Positions 16,501-24,300 of a stretch of DNA of 51,815 nucleotides are shown here, in pieces. Location: positions 1-51,815 of the forward strand of contig JAJFFD010000002.1 of the NCBI GenBank assembly GCA_021776805.1. The letters run 5' to 3'. Made by a program: the position numbers and the translations under genes. The notes under the pieces are model-generated. The model made no database searches, was not told where the DNA came from, and saw only the letters and a list, made by a program, of their open reading frames with translations. Source of the DNA: Planctomycetota bacterium (GTDB lineage: Bacteria > Planctomycetota > UBA1135 > UBA2386). Position 1 is the stretch's first letter, and every line of letters starts with the position of its first letter.

Positions 16501-18502
16501 CAAACTCGACTACAACACGGATCTCTACGACGAGAGCACCATTCGCAGGTGGGTAGACCATTTCGAGAAGATTCTGGCGCATACCGCATCGAACCCAGCT
16601 GTCGCCATTGGCGAGATTGATCTCCTGGGTGCTGAGCAAAAACGACAGATCGAGGTCAAGTGGAATGCGACGGAGAGTGACTACGACCATGAGCTCAGGG
16701 TTCAGGATCTCTTCGCGGCGCAGGTGCAGAGCGCGCCGCATCAACCTGCAATGACTTCGATCGCCGGCGATTCGGTTGCGACCATGTCCTATCAGCAGCT
16801 CGATGAGGCTGCGAATCGATTGGCTGGAGTTCTGGCTGGCCATCGGCAGGATAGGGAGACCTGTGTTGCGATCTTTACCGAGCGTGATCCGGAGATGGTC
16901 GTAGCCATGCTTGCGACCTGGAAGGCTGGGTTGCATTACTTGCCAATCGATCCCGGGCTCCCAGCAGAGCGCGTCGCCATGATGCTTGCCGATTCGGGCG
17001 CTGTCGCCGTCCTGACGCAAGGCAAGTTGGCGGCCGCGGCAAGAGAGCTCGGGCTGCCATGTGTCTTCGTGGACGAGCTGCCGGAGACAGCAGCGGCCGC
17101 GGCCGAGTTGCCTCAGGTCAAATCCAGCGATCTGGCCTACCTGATCTACACTTCAGGTTCGACCGGACGTCCCAAGGGCGTGGAGGTTAGCCATCGATCG
17201 GTGGTGAACTTCTTGCTCAGCATGGCCCAGAAGCCGGGCTTGGGCGACAATGATTCACTCTTGGCGGTGACGACTCTGAGCTTCGACATTTCCGTCCTCG
17301 AACTCATGCTGCCACTCATCGTGGGCGGACGCATGGTGCTTGCCGAACAAGATGACGCTGCGGATGGCCCCAGGCTGAAGAACTTGCTCGCTGATCACGA
17401 GATCACCTGCATGCAGGCTACGCCGATGACCTGGCGGATCCTTCTCGAGTGTGATTGGGAGGGCAAGCAGGACTTCAAGGCTTTGGTCGGTGGTGAGGCC
17501 TTCCCCAGGGATCTGGTAGCGCCCTTGGTCGAGCGTTGCGGCGAAGTTTGGAACATGTATGGGCCAACGGAAACCACGATCTGGTCCAGTTGCGATCTCG
17601 TAAGCGATGATGGCTCATTGACTATTGGGCGGCCGATCGCGAATACCGGCCTCTATATCCTGGGGCCGGACAACGCTTCGGTTCCGATTGGCGCCATCGG
17701 TGAACTGCATATCGGCGGCGACGGTCTGGCACGTGGTTACAGGGGAAAGCCTGAGTTGACCGCAGAACGCTTCATTCACAATCCCCTGGCGGCAGGCGCC
17801 GGCAATCGACTCTACAAGACGGGAGACCTGGCGAGGTTCCTGGCGGATGGACGGGTCGAATGCCTCGGCAGACTGGATCACCAGGTCAAGCTGCATGGCT
17901 TCCGCATCGAGCTTGGCGAGATCGAAGCTGTGCTCGGCGAGGCGGACGGAGTCGCACGCTCTGCGGTCGCCCTACGGGCGGACGGTCAGGGTGGATCGCG
18001 TTTGGCGGCCTATGTGGTGGCGGAGAAGGGCCTCGACAAGGAGCTGGATTCGGCTCAGTTGCGCGCCCACCTCGAGAAGAGGTTGCCGGAGTTCATGGTT
18101 CCCCAGTCCTTCAACTTCCTCGCTGCCCTGCCCGAGACGCCAAACGGCAAGCTCGATCGGGAGGCTCTGCCGGCGCCGGACCGCGATGCATACCACAGTG
18201 ACGAGGGATACCTTGCGCCAACGACTTCCACTGAGGAGAAGCTCTGCGAACTGTGGCGAACTGTCCTCCAAATCGAGCGAATCGGCATCCGCGATAACTT
18301 CTTTGACCTGGGTGGGCACTCCCTGCTTGCCCTCCGCATGCTTGCGCGCGTGCGTTCCGACTTCGAGGTTTCCCTGGGGCTCCGCGGCTTCTTTGAGAAC
18401 TCCACGATCCGTGGCCTGGCCGAGTACGTTGAGGCTGCCCAATACACCGCCCAGCAACCGGAGCGCAGCGACAACGAGGACAGCGTTACGATCGAACTCT
18501 AG
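10511..18502 (+). CDS. Hybrid PKS-NRPS, KS-AT-ACP-aminotransferase-C-A(Gly)-T
   Basis: A protein of 2663 aa from the ATG at 10511, which has a strong AGGAAGGAAAG ribosome site at 10494-10504. The GTG at 10463 overlapping the previous stop is an alternative. Domains: KS 3-433 (Cys183 in TACSTSLVA); AT 533-830 (GHSIGD Ser633; HAFH, a malonyl-CoA motif); ACP 923-1000 (GFDSL Ser961); Pro/Ala-rich linker with a Gln-rich helix; class III PLP aminotransferase 1110-1563 (YGKIIGGG Lys1399), the glutamate-semialdehyde-aminotransferase type known from microcystin McyE and mycosubtilin MycA; C 1603-2043 (HHIVMDGW); A 2060-2556; T 2568-2643 (DLGGHS Ser2604). The A code read by hand is D-I-L-Q-L-G-M-I-W-K, close to the published glycine code. 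The expected chemistry is one malonyl extension, conversion of the beta-keto to a beta-amino group, then addition of glycine. Confidence 0.93.
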   Translation: MTTPIAIVGMAGRFPGASNLAELWENLCKGVDSIRHFSDEELAATEHAFDEVRGDPGFVKARGILDGVEDFDAAFFGFRPREAAALDPQQRVWFECAWEALEDAGVAPGKLAANIGVYAGGGYLDTYLLHNLCIDRDFIERLVRLRSVDAFQNIISNDKDFLPTRTSHLFDLTGPSVNVQTACSTSLVAVVQACQSLILGESDICLAGGISIQLPQVRGYLAQEGGMDSSDGRVRPFDARASGTVFGNGVGVVVLKRLADAQADGDRVLAVLRGYSVNNDGARKASYIAPSSEGQSSVIRKAIENAGIDASTISYVEAHGTGTSVGDPIEVDGLSRVFRESTDKVQFCGIGSIKSNVGHLDSAAGVAGLIKTVLALKAGELPPTVHFETPNPAIDFESSPFYVVTERRPWETQGIPRRAGVSSFGVGGTNAHVIAEEAPEVSPSKSTQNKPWQLLAFSARSPAALDAKSQDLASFLDKSTESLTNISYSLLTGREDMKDRRFAVCSDLADSAEVFRSASPPRVVTGKSAKQAEQLVFMFPGQGAQHLDMGRELYDTEPVFKSYVDRCADLLIPHLGLDLRELLFASEKRNPDEQSEELKQTRIAQPALFTIEYSLAKLWMSWGVVPKAMVGHSIGDYVAACLADVFDLEGALAVVAERGRLMQAQPSGSMLAVLAGEDDVLALTAETPSEDPVVLAASNSPATSVVSGTDAAIERFAELCAGRGVEVRPLHTSHAFHSPMMDPMLEPFTARIAEAKPRKPAIPFVSSRTGTWIQDEEAQSPTFWARQVREPVRFRDAIQTLQEQAATLYLEVGPGTTLSSFVRQSCGRGEAQAVSSLGGPRDSASARAKLLAAVGGLWMAGQGPDWSLFFSDHDCRRVALPTYPFQRKRFWIEPPSTIAQQDSPSIEPAPKTMPSDAPPPAAPSRRPIIRKELLELLIDLSGNDFGPDEQEMTFIEMGFDSLFLTQFATALQNGFGMKVRFRRMLEDLCTVDALTDFLDAELPADKFAPPPAPAPAPAPSASMPQPAASPQMPLSNVIAADASAMERVVNQQLQLMQQQLQMLSGLPATQVGGQEAQPLTPQAIVPPAVDVPAVDVPAVDAKKPKAFGAQARIETEADEFSAAQRRCYEDFAKGYLAKTAASKDFTQKNRKLMADPRAVTGFRPVWKELVYPIVVDKSKGAKLWDLDGNEYVDLTCGFGSNFLGNQPDFITKALHDQIEKGYEVGPQHPLTSEVSELIQELTGSERVAFCNTGSEAVMGAMRQARTLTGRSLVAIFTNSYHGIFDEVIVRGTRTLRSIAAAPGILASAVENVLVLDYDSPKSLEILRERGNELAAIMAEPVQSRNPKLQPREFLHELRRIADDCGAALIFDEVITGFRICPGGAQEYFGVRADLATYGKIIGGGLPFAAIAGKAAWMDALDGGDWQYGDDSYPEVGVTYFAGTFVRHPLALAAAKASLEHLKAEGPELQKRLNQRTTAFVAELNEHFQSVAAAINIDQFGSLCRITVSEDEPFGGLLYYWLRDRGVHIWEGFGCFLTTSHSDAEVRLIIDAFKSSVADLQAGGLLTVSGKSTDPSPSGRDARAQGSNGSIHGGSVDAELAAVEEGQIPLSDGQREIWHASQMGDEESCAYNESFTLDLRGPLQVSVLQEAVRQAVSRHDALRFLFSDEGPSQRVGEFPELELEVEDLSELEPAAREAAIQELHDEDARTPFDLENGPIIRFRLLRAESDRFLLVGTSHHIVMDGWSAGVIIEDISALYNAAVCNASPDLIPASSYADYVVEERRRRSQADGQEVLEYWVEKFKTLPEPADLPTDRPRPRVKTHGGTSFYYEFNKDVYRDFKQAATKENVTFFAGLLAAYQVLVHKLTGKQDLVVGIPSAGQAMVGEQSLVGHCVNLLPVRSLLNPKKSFRELLAQTREAVFDTYENQDCAFGTILQKVRVKRDPSRLPLFEVIFNLDRDVPGRGFEGLSAAIRENTKGASHFDMFLNLNEGDASLEVKLDYNTDLYDESTIRRWVDHFEKILAHTASNPAVAIGEIDLLGAEQKRQIEVKWNATESDYDHELRVQDLFAAQVQSAPHQPAMTSIAGDSVATMSYQQLDEAANRLAGVLAGHRQDRETCVAIFTERDPEMVVAMLATWKAGLHYLPIDPGLPAERVAMMLADSGAVAVLTQGKLAAAARELGLPCVFVDELPETAAAAAELPQVKSSDLAYLIYTSGSTGRPKGVEVSHRSVVNFLLSMAQKPGLGDNDSLLAVTTLSFDISVLELMLPLIVGGRMVLAEQDDAADGPRLKNLLADHEITCMQATPMTWRILLECDWEGKQDFKALVGGEAFPRDLVAPLVERCGEVWNMYGPTETTIWSSCDLVSDDGSLTIGRPIANTGLYILGPDNASVPIGAIGELHIGGDGLARGYRGKPELTAERFIHNPLAAGAGNRLYKTGDLARFLADGRVECLGRLDHQVKLHGFRIELGEIEAVLGEADGVARSAVALRADGQGGSRLAAYVVAEKGLDKELDSAQLRAHLEKRLPEFMVPQSFNFLAALPETPNGKLDREALPAPDRDAYHSDEGYLAPTTSTEEKLCELWRTVLQIERIGIRDNFFDLGGHSLLALRMLARVRSDFEVSLGLRGFFENSTIRGLAEYVEAAQYTAQQPERSDNEDSVTIEL
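13769..13813 (+). repeat. Three tandem 15-bp units in the interdomain linker
   Basis: Three adjacent copies of ccggcagtggatgtt (the last ends in gca) encode PAVDV-PAVDV-PAVDA in the flexible linker between the ACP and the aminotransferase domain. The repeat is in frame, so changes in copy number would only change linker length. Confidence 0.9.
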
Positions 18503-18507
18503 TCGGC

Positions 18508-19434
18508 CTAGCTTCTGGGTTTCGCCCGGAGCCTTGCGCGGATCTGCCCAGCCACGCCAATGGCCCGGCCAGACTGGTTGCGTAACCAATCCCAGGCCGC
18601 GTTCTTGCCAGGATCCGATGGATCCATGCGAGCGATGCGGCGCAGAAGGTGATTGGTCCGGTAGATTCGTCTTCTGCTTCGATCGCTTGGATTGATGAAG
18701 CTCGTGGTGAATGACACGGAGACGTTGCTGTCATTCTTTACCCAGTGGCCTGCGATCACCGGAAGGTGGACCCCTGTGCCCGGCTCGAGCCGGACTTCAT
18801 GGGAGCGATCTTGGTACTCGGGCTTGTAGTTGGCAGCCTGGAGGTCGCCGGAGTAGAACTGCTCGATCTCTTCGCTTGGCAACACGGAACGATCCAGCGG
18901 ATCAAAGACGTGAATCGTCTTACTTCCTCGAATCTGGTAAAGGAGTGAACACTCCGCATCGATGTGGAAGGGGGTGACGGCATCGGGGGATGCCAGGAAG
19001 ATGAAGCCTTCGACTTCCCTGGCGCCTGCCTCTCGAATCGGCCGCCCAAGTTCTTCTTCGAGGGCTGTCATGCACTGCCCGTGAAGTTCAGCGAACTCAG
19101 GATCCTGTCCAACCCGCTTCAGAATGACCCAGGAGCCGGAGCGCTCGATGCCTTCGATTGCTTCCTCTACGGTTGAGCTGGGCGGACCGAGATTGCGCCA
19201 CTTCTCACTGGCTTCGATATCGCCCGTGCAGAAATAGATATCCTGGCTGGGGAGCGACTTGGCCAACTTGACCAGCCGAGAGGTTTCGAAGAGGGGGTGA
19301 TCTGCCAAGCCATGATCGAAGGCGAAAGGCAGCTTGTTGAAGCGTGATGCCAGATCGACCTTGCTGAGGTCGAGAACTCCACGGCGATCATCAAGATCTA
19401 CCACTGAACTCCTGCTGTTTGTGGGTCTGGACAC
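18508..19434 (-). CDS. Cupin/JmjC-type Fe(II)/2-oxoglutarate hydroxylase
   Basis: A protein of 308 aa from the GTG at 19434. A second GTG at 19404 has AGGAG four bases in front and would give 298 aa. The core is a cupin-8/JmjC-like fold: TPFHIDAECSLLYQIRGSK supplies the H-x-D iron ligands, Lys in GSKTIHVF is a likely 2-oxoglutarate contact, and PGTGVHLPVIAGHWV supplies the distal His. Such enzymes hydroxylate amino-acid side chains, free or carrier-bound. The gene lies between the third and fourth megasynthase genes on the opposite strand, its 3' end five bases from the end of the PKS-NRPS gene. It could hydroxylate the proline-derived unit or another part of the product. This is inferred from location only. 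Ribosome or protein hydroxylation is an alternative for this fold. Confidence 0.75.
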   Translation of the reverse strand: MSRPTNSRSSVVDLDDRRGVLDLSKVDLASRFNKLPFAFDHGLADHPLFETSRLVKLAKSLPSQDIYFCTGDIEASEKWRNLGPPSSTVEEAIEGIERSGSWVILKRVGQDPEFAELHGQCMTALEEELGRPIREAGAREVEGFIFLASPDAVTPFHIDAECSLLYQIRGSKTIHVFDPLDRSVLPSEEIEQFYSGDLQAANYKPEYQDRSHEVRLEPGTGVHLPVIAGHWVKNDSNVSVSFTTSFINPSDRSRRRIYRTNHLLRRIARMDPSDPGKNAAWDWLRNQSGRAIGVAGQIRARLRAKPRS

Positions 19435-19577
19435 TGTTAAAACCTACTCCATACCCCCGGCTGTGAATGCGGGCAACGGCTTAGACAGCAAGATCTCGGC
19501 TATGCTATGGGTGGCGTTTGTCCGGCGATGCCATGGGGCCTTGGTGAGGTTGCGGCCAAGTCGTTGAGTGTCTGAGT

Positions 19578-21002
19578 ATGCGCAGGTTAAGGATGCAAGT
19601 CTTGATAGGAGCGGTGGCGGTCATTGGCGGCGCTCTCGCCTTGCGCATCTGGTTGGATATGCGCGCGCGAGCCCCTAGCGAGGGTGCTTCTGAGTTCCAT
19701 AGACGAGAACCTGGAAGGATCCCGCTGGCAGTCCTGGGTGATTCGGATAGCCACGCCTACCACGACGCGGTTTGGTCTGATCCCAGCGGCCGCGGTGGCA
19801 TCGAGTTCCACGATGTGACCTACCAGTGGACGGAAATCCTGGCGGTGAAGCGGCCCGGCGAGCTCGATCCGGGGAGGTGGGGCACTTGGGGGCTCGGACC
19901 CAAGGGATCATTGTTGCAGAGTTGGCTGGGTGGCAGTGGGCGGAGTCCACGCAAGATGGACTTCGAGCGGGTGTATGCGATCTCTGGGGCGGGCTGTGAT
20001 GGGCTCAATCCGCAATGGCTTGCGGCTGCCATCGCTGCTGATCCCGAGCACTGGAGCGCTGGTGTCGTGCTCGTTCGAATTGGCATCAACAGCCTCCTGC
20101 GTGATTGGCAAATCGAAGAGTATGCCGCCACCGGTCTGAGTCCCGAAAGCAGCAGGAGTGTTCAGCATTGTGTCGCTGAGATCAAAGCAGCGGTGGACTT
20201 GATTCGTGGCAAGTCGTCGCAAGTTGCCATTGCGCTCGTGGGGCTCTTCGACGAACACGAAACCCCTGAACTGACTGGAAGGTGGCCTGAAGACGAGCAG
20301 CTGGCGCGCATAGGCGAGGTGATCGATGACTTCGATAGTCGGGTCAGAGAGATCGCCGCGGCTGATGCACGGGCGGTCTTCATTGAAGACCGTGAGTGGT
20401 TTGCCCAGACTTGGATCAAGTCTGGCCAGGGATCCGGGAGGGAGGATCGTACCTTTTCCTTGGGAGGAAGCAGGGCCGTTGGCTTCAGCCAAGGAGACCA
20501 GCCATACCACCTACAGTTAGGCGATGGTCACGGGGGAACAGTGGTCAATGGACTCTTCGCACGGCATGTGCAACGGACTTTGAACCAGAAGCTCGGCCTC
20601 GGCCTCAGTCCCTTGCTGGATGCGGAGATCGCTGACCTCGCAGATCCTGAGGGACAGTTCGGCCTCGCTCCAGCGAAGACCAGTCAGTCAGAATCGGGAC
20701 CGAGAATCGAATTCTCAGTCTCTCGGCTCGAGCTGCCATGGCAGGACCTGCCAGCAGGCCTACCTGACTTTCAGGCCAGGGACGGATCCGGTGGAGATCT
20801 GAGTTCTACGGCGGTCGCCTTTGCCCTCAATTCTGAGGACTCTGCGATGGCTCGCGCTGCACCGCTGTGGCTCTTTGGTGATGGCAAGGACCTCGAGTTG
20901 CGACCGGAGCGCCACCGCCGAGGCAAGTATCTGGTAAAGATCCAGGTGCGTGACCGGCTCGGCAGGCGCGCCGAAGCCGAGTTGGATCTGCGAATCAACT
21001 GA
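19578..21002 (+). CDS. Membrane-anchored SGNH/GDSL-type hydrolase
   Basis: A 474-aa protein with an N-terminal membrane anchor (QVLIGAVAVIGGALALRIW), so the rest is extracytoplasmic. The SGNH blocks can be traced: block I AVLGDSDSHAYHD (nucleophile Ser in GDSDS), a block II Gly in YAISGAGCDG, block III Asn in VRIGINSLL, and the catalytic His in LGDGHGG near residue 320. The last 100 residues look like a beta-rich Ig-like domain (YLVKIQVRDRLGRRAEAELDL). These enzymes are esterases or acyl hydrolases. The natural substrate is unknown. It lies inside the megasynthase region on the same strand, 144 bases from the divergent hydroxylase gene, and could act on the exported product or on a cell-surface polymer. 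The ATG at 19593 is another possible start. Confidence 0.75.
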   Translation: MRRLRMQVLIGAVAVIGGALALRIWLDMRARAPSEGASEFHRREPGRIPLAVLGDSDSHAYHDAVWSDPSGRGGIEFHDVTYQWTEILAVKRPGELDPGRWGTWGLGPKGSLLQSWLGGSGRSPRKMDFERVYAISGAGCDGLNPQWLAAAIAADPEHWSAGVVLVRIGINSLLRDWQIEEYAATGLSPESSRSVQHCVAEIKAAVDLIRGKSSQVAIALVGLFDEHETPELTGRWPEDEQLARIGEVIDDFDSRVREIAAADARAVFIEDREWFAQTWIKSGQGSGREDRTFSLGGSRAVGFSQGDQPYHLQLGDGHGGTVVNGLFARHVQRTLNQKLGLGLSPLLDAEIADLADPEGQFGLAPAKTSQSESGPRIEFSVSRLELPWQDLPAGLPDFQARDGSGGDLSSTAVAFALNSEDSAMARAAPLWLFGDGKDLELRPERHRRGKYLVKIQVRDRLGRRAEAELDLRIN

Positions 21003-21103
21003 GGCTGCAATGCGGTTTGGCGCACCTCGGCCCGGCTGCTATGGCGCAAACTCTTATGAGATAGGTTCTTGCCGATTGATGCCTTGGCATCCTAATCCCT
21101 GCC

Positions 21104-21126
21104 AGCCGGCTGAGTTTGAGCCGGCT
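21104..21126. repeat. AGCCGGCT stem-loop
   Basis: AGCCGGCT occurs twice with a 7-base spacer. Because the unit is its own reverse complement, the pair can fold as a GC-rich 8-bp stem. It is 102 bases after the SGNH hydrolase stop. No T-run follows, so it is not a typical intrinsic terminator. Confidence 0.4.
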
Positions 21127-21290
21127 GCTCGGCTGGCCCATCTCCTGCTGGCCATTGCGGTGCCTAGGGAGTCACGTTCAACTGTTTTGGTTCAATTGGG
21201 GCAAACAACTAGGCCGATCCAGTACTGCTGCGATCGCCAAGTCCCATTGCTCTGACCCACCACGAATGAAGACCACTCTCGGGAACCAGG

Positions 21291-21313
21291 CATATCTGGC
21301 TGCTGCAGATATG
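21291..21313. promoter_or_regulatory. 8-7-8 inverted repeat, possible operator
   Basis: CATATCTG and CAGATATG form a perfect 8-bp inverted repeat with a 7-base spacer, ending 77 bases before the ATG of the terminal NRPS gene. The size and symmetry suit a dimeric regulator, or a hairpin in the leader. No regulator gene is present in the cluster to assign to it. Confidence 0.35.
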
Positions 21314-21390
21314 TACAGCACAGCCGGTGCTGAAATAGGGGATTGTCCGCATAGAGCTTGGCATGTCCCGCCGTTCTGGGGTCTCGAGCG

Positions 21391-24300
21391 ATGAACGTCC
21401 CGGCACTCTTGAGGGAGCTGCGCGAGCTGGGCATCGAGCTCAGAGCCAAGGGTGATCAGCTCGTCGTCGAAGGCAAGAAGAGCGCGCTCACGGCTGCAAT
21501 CCAAGAACGACTGCGCATGGCCAAGCCTGAGCTCATGGCCTTTCTCGGTCGGATCCGCTCCGACGACACTCTGAGCTTTCCGCCAGTGGAGACAGTCTCC
21601 CGCCGGCAGCGACTCCCTCTCTCCTTTGCCCAGTTGCGATTGTGGTTCTTGGAGCGTCTCGAGCCAGGAGGGAACGCATACAATCTCCCGGCGGCCTGGC
21701 AGTTGGAGGGTTCGATCGATCGGGACTGCCTCGATCGGGTGATCACCGAGATTACTCGGCGGCATGAAGTTCTGCGGACTCACTTCGATAGCGAGAACGG
21801 ACAACCTTACGCGGTCGTCGAGGAGCCCTTCTCCATCGAAATCCCCTTCGAAGATCTGACAGGAGTGCCGGACTCAGATCGACTCGAGTTCTTGCACCGA
21901 CGCTTTCGCGAAGAGGCTGCCGGCGCCTTCGACCTCAAGGTTGCGCCGCTATTCCGAATCCGACTCTTCAGGTTTGGGCCGGATGACCACTATCTGCTCT
22001 TCGTCCCGCACCACATCGTCTGGGATGCTTGGTCCTTCGATCTTCTGCTGAAGGAAGTCGCCGCGCTCTATGACGCATTTGCCAGCGATTCGCCCTCTCC
22101 CCTGTTCGACCCGCCTGTGCAGTATGTCGATTATGCGGCTTGGGAAGCCGACGTTCTGCAGGGGGAGGCCTGCAAGCAGCAGCTGGAGTATTGGCGCAAG
22201 TCCTTGGCGCCACCGCTGCCCAAACTGCAATTGCCCACAGATCGCCCAAGGCCACATGTTCTGTCCTATAGGGGGACGAGCATTGTGATCGACATCCCCT
22301 TCGATCTCATGAAGGGCTTGGAAGGCTTGGCCCGGGAGCAGGGTGCCACAATCTACTCGGCGCTCTTGGCGGCTTTCAGTGCGCTGCTTTCGCGCTACAC
22401 GGACCAGAAAGAGTTCTGCATCGGTTGCCCGGTTGAGAACACCATGCGACCGGAGCTGGATGATCTGATCGGCTTCTTCGTCAATACCCTGGTCCTTCGG
22501 CTTCCTGTCGAACCGCAGTGGAGTTTCCGCGAGGCGGTGAACGCAGCACATGATGTTTGCATCGATGCCTTCACTAATCAGCATGTTCCCTTCGAGCAAG
22601 TCGTTGCAGAACTCGACCCGGAACGGGATAGAAGTAGAACTCCGCTGACGCAGGTCTTGCTCCTCTACCAGAACGCGGACACTCGACCGACAGAATTCGG
22701 TGGCATGCGGATGACCCAGCATGCAGTTCCCATGGGTGGCGCGCAGACGGACATGTTCTTGGGTTTCAAGAGCTCGCCAACGGGTTGGGCTCTGGGAGTC
22801 GACTACAGCACCGACCTCTTTGACCAGGAGACGATTGAGAGATTGCTGGCCAACTTTCTATTGCTGATTGAAGAAGCGAGCGCGCGACCGGATGCGCCAA
22901 TCGAATCTCTCGAAGTCATCTCCACAGCGGAACGCGAAGAACTTCTTCTCAGGAAGAGCCAGGAAACTTCCGGTCTGGCGTTGCCAGAGCTTCGCATCGA
23001 CCAGTTGATAGCCAGGCAGGCTGAGCTTGCCCCCGATGCGCCGGCAGTGGCTTTCGAAGCTGTGAGCCTCAATCGGAAGGAACTCGAAGTCAGGGCGAAT
23101 CAACTTGCCCAACACCTCCGTGCCAACGGCGTAGAAGCGGGCAGTTTCGTCGGCGTCTGCATAGAACGCTCAGAGGCGATACCTGTCGTCTTGTTGGCCG
23201 TGCTTCGTTCCGGGGCGGCCTATCTCCCCATTGATCCGGACTATCCGGAGGATCGAATCTCCTTCATGTTGGCGGACTCGGGTGCCTCGCTGGTAGTCAC
23301 CGATGCTGCTAGTTCTGCCCGCCTCCCCGCTGATCTTGCGACTGTTGATCTGGCTCGAGACCGTGCGGCAATCGAGGCACATCCAGTCAATGCCCCTGAA
23401 CTCGCGGAGACCGATCAGGCGCTGGCATACTTGATGTACACGTCTGGCTCGACTGGTCGCCCGAAGGGCGTGATGGTCGAGCACCGCAACGTCACTAGCT
23501 TCCTTGCGGGGATGCAGGAGAGGGTTGGCTTCGAGGCTGGGGACATGTGGTTGACCTCAACCAGCATCTCCTTCGATATCTCTGTGCTGGAGATCTTCGG
23601 CCCTCTGGTCCATGGCCTGCCGCTGGTTGTCTACGGTGATGCTGCCGGTGGCGGGCGACATGGGATTGGTTACTCGATAGCGGAGTTGATAGACCGTCAT
23701 GCGGTCACTCACTACCAGTGCACGCCTTCGCAGGCGCGACTACTCTTGGCCGAACCCGAGAGCTGTAGGGCATTGGCGAGTTTGCGTTGCCTTCTGTTGG
23801 GTGGTGAGGCTTTGCCTCTCTCGCTTGTGCAGAACCTTCGCGAGTTCTATTCCAAGCGCCTGCTGAACATGTATGGACCGACCGAGACGACGATTTGGTC
23901 GGCAGTCCATGAGGTGCAAAGTCACGGCCAAGAGGTCTCGATTGGTCGCCCCATAGCCAATACGCGGGTCTACGTGCTCGATCAAGAACGGCGACCTGTT
24001 CCCATAGGTGTTGTTGGAGAACTGGCGATTGCGGGTGCGGGAGTGGTGCGTGGTTACTGGGACAGGCCGGAGCTTACAGCGTCTCGGTTCGTTGCTGATC
24101 CATTCGATTCTGCGCCAGGATCCCGCATGTATCTCACCGGCGATCTGGTGCGATTCAGGAACAATGGGGACCTCGAGTTCATCGGCCGCAACGATCACCA
24201 GGTCAAGATTCGCGGCTACCGCATCGAATTGGGTGAGATCGAAAGTGCTTTGGGTTCTGTCGAGGGCGTGGCCAGCGCAGCAGTGATCGTTCGCGAGGAC

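Larger units (their letters stand above)
21003..21390. other. 388-base gap before the terminal NRPS gene
   Basis: No credible gene is seen here. Short open frames on both strands have no domain-like sequence. Two structured elements are present: AGCCGGCT twice (21104-21111, 21119-21126) and an 8-bp inverted repeat at 21291-21313. A GTTCAA direct repeat lies at 21176-21181 and 21190-21195. No clear sigma-70 promoter was found. The gap is long enough to hold a separate promoter for the fourth synthetase. Confidence 0.6.

Noticed and set aside
21104..21126. AGCCGGCT hairpin as an intrinsic terminator of the SGNH gene
   Set aside because: No T-run follows the stem. It is listed only as a stem-loop.
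21116..21394. Small plus-strand open frame in the gap before the terminal NRPS gene
   Set aside because: It runs through both inverted repeats, has no ribosome site and gives a Cys/Trp-rich sequence with no motif.
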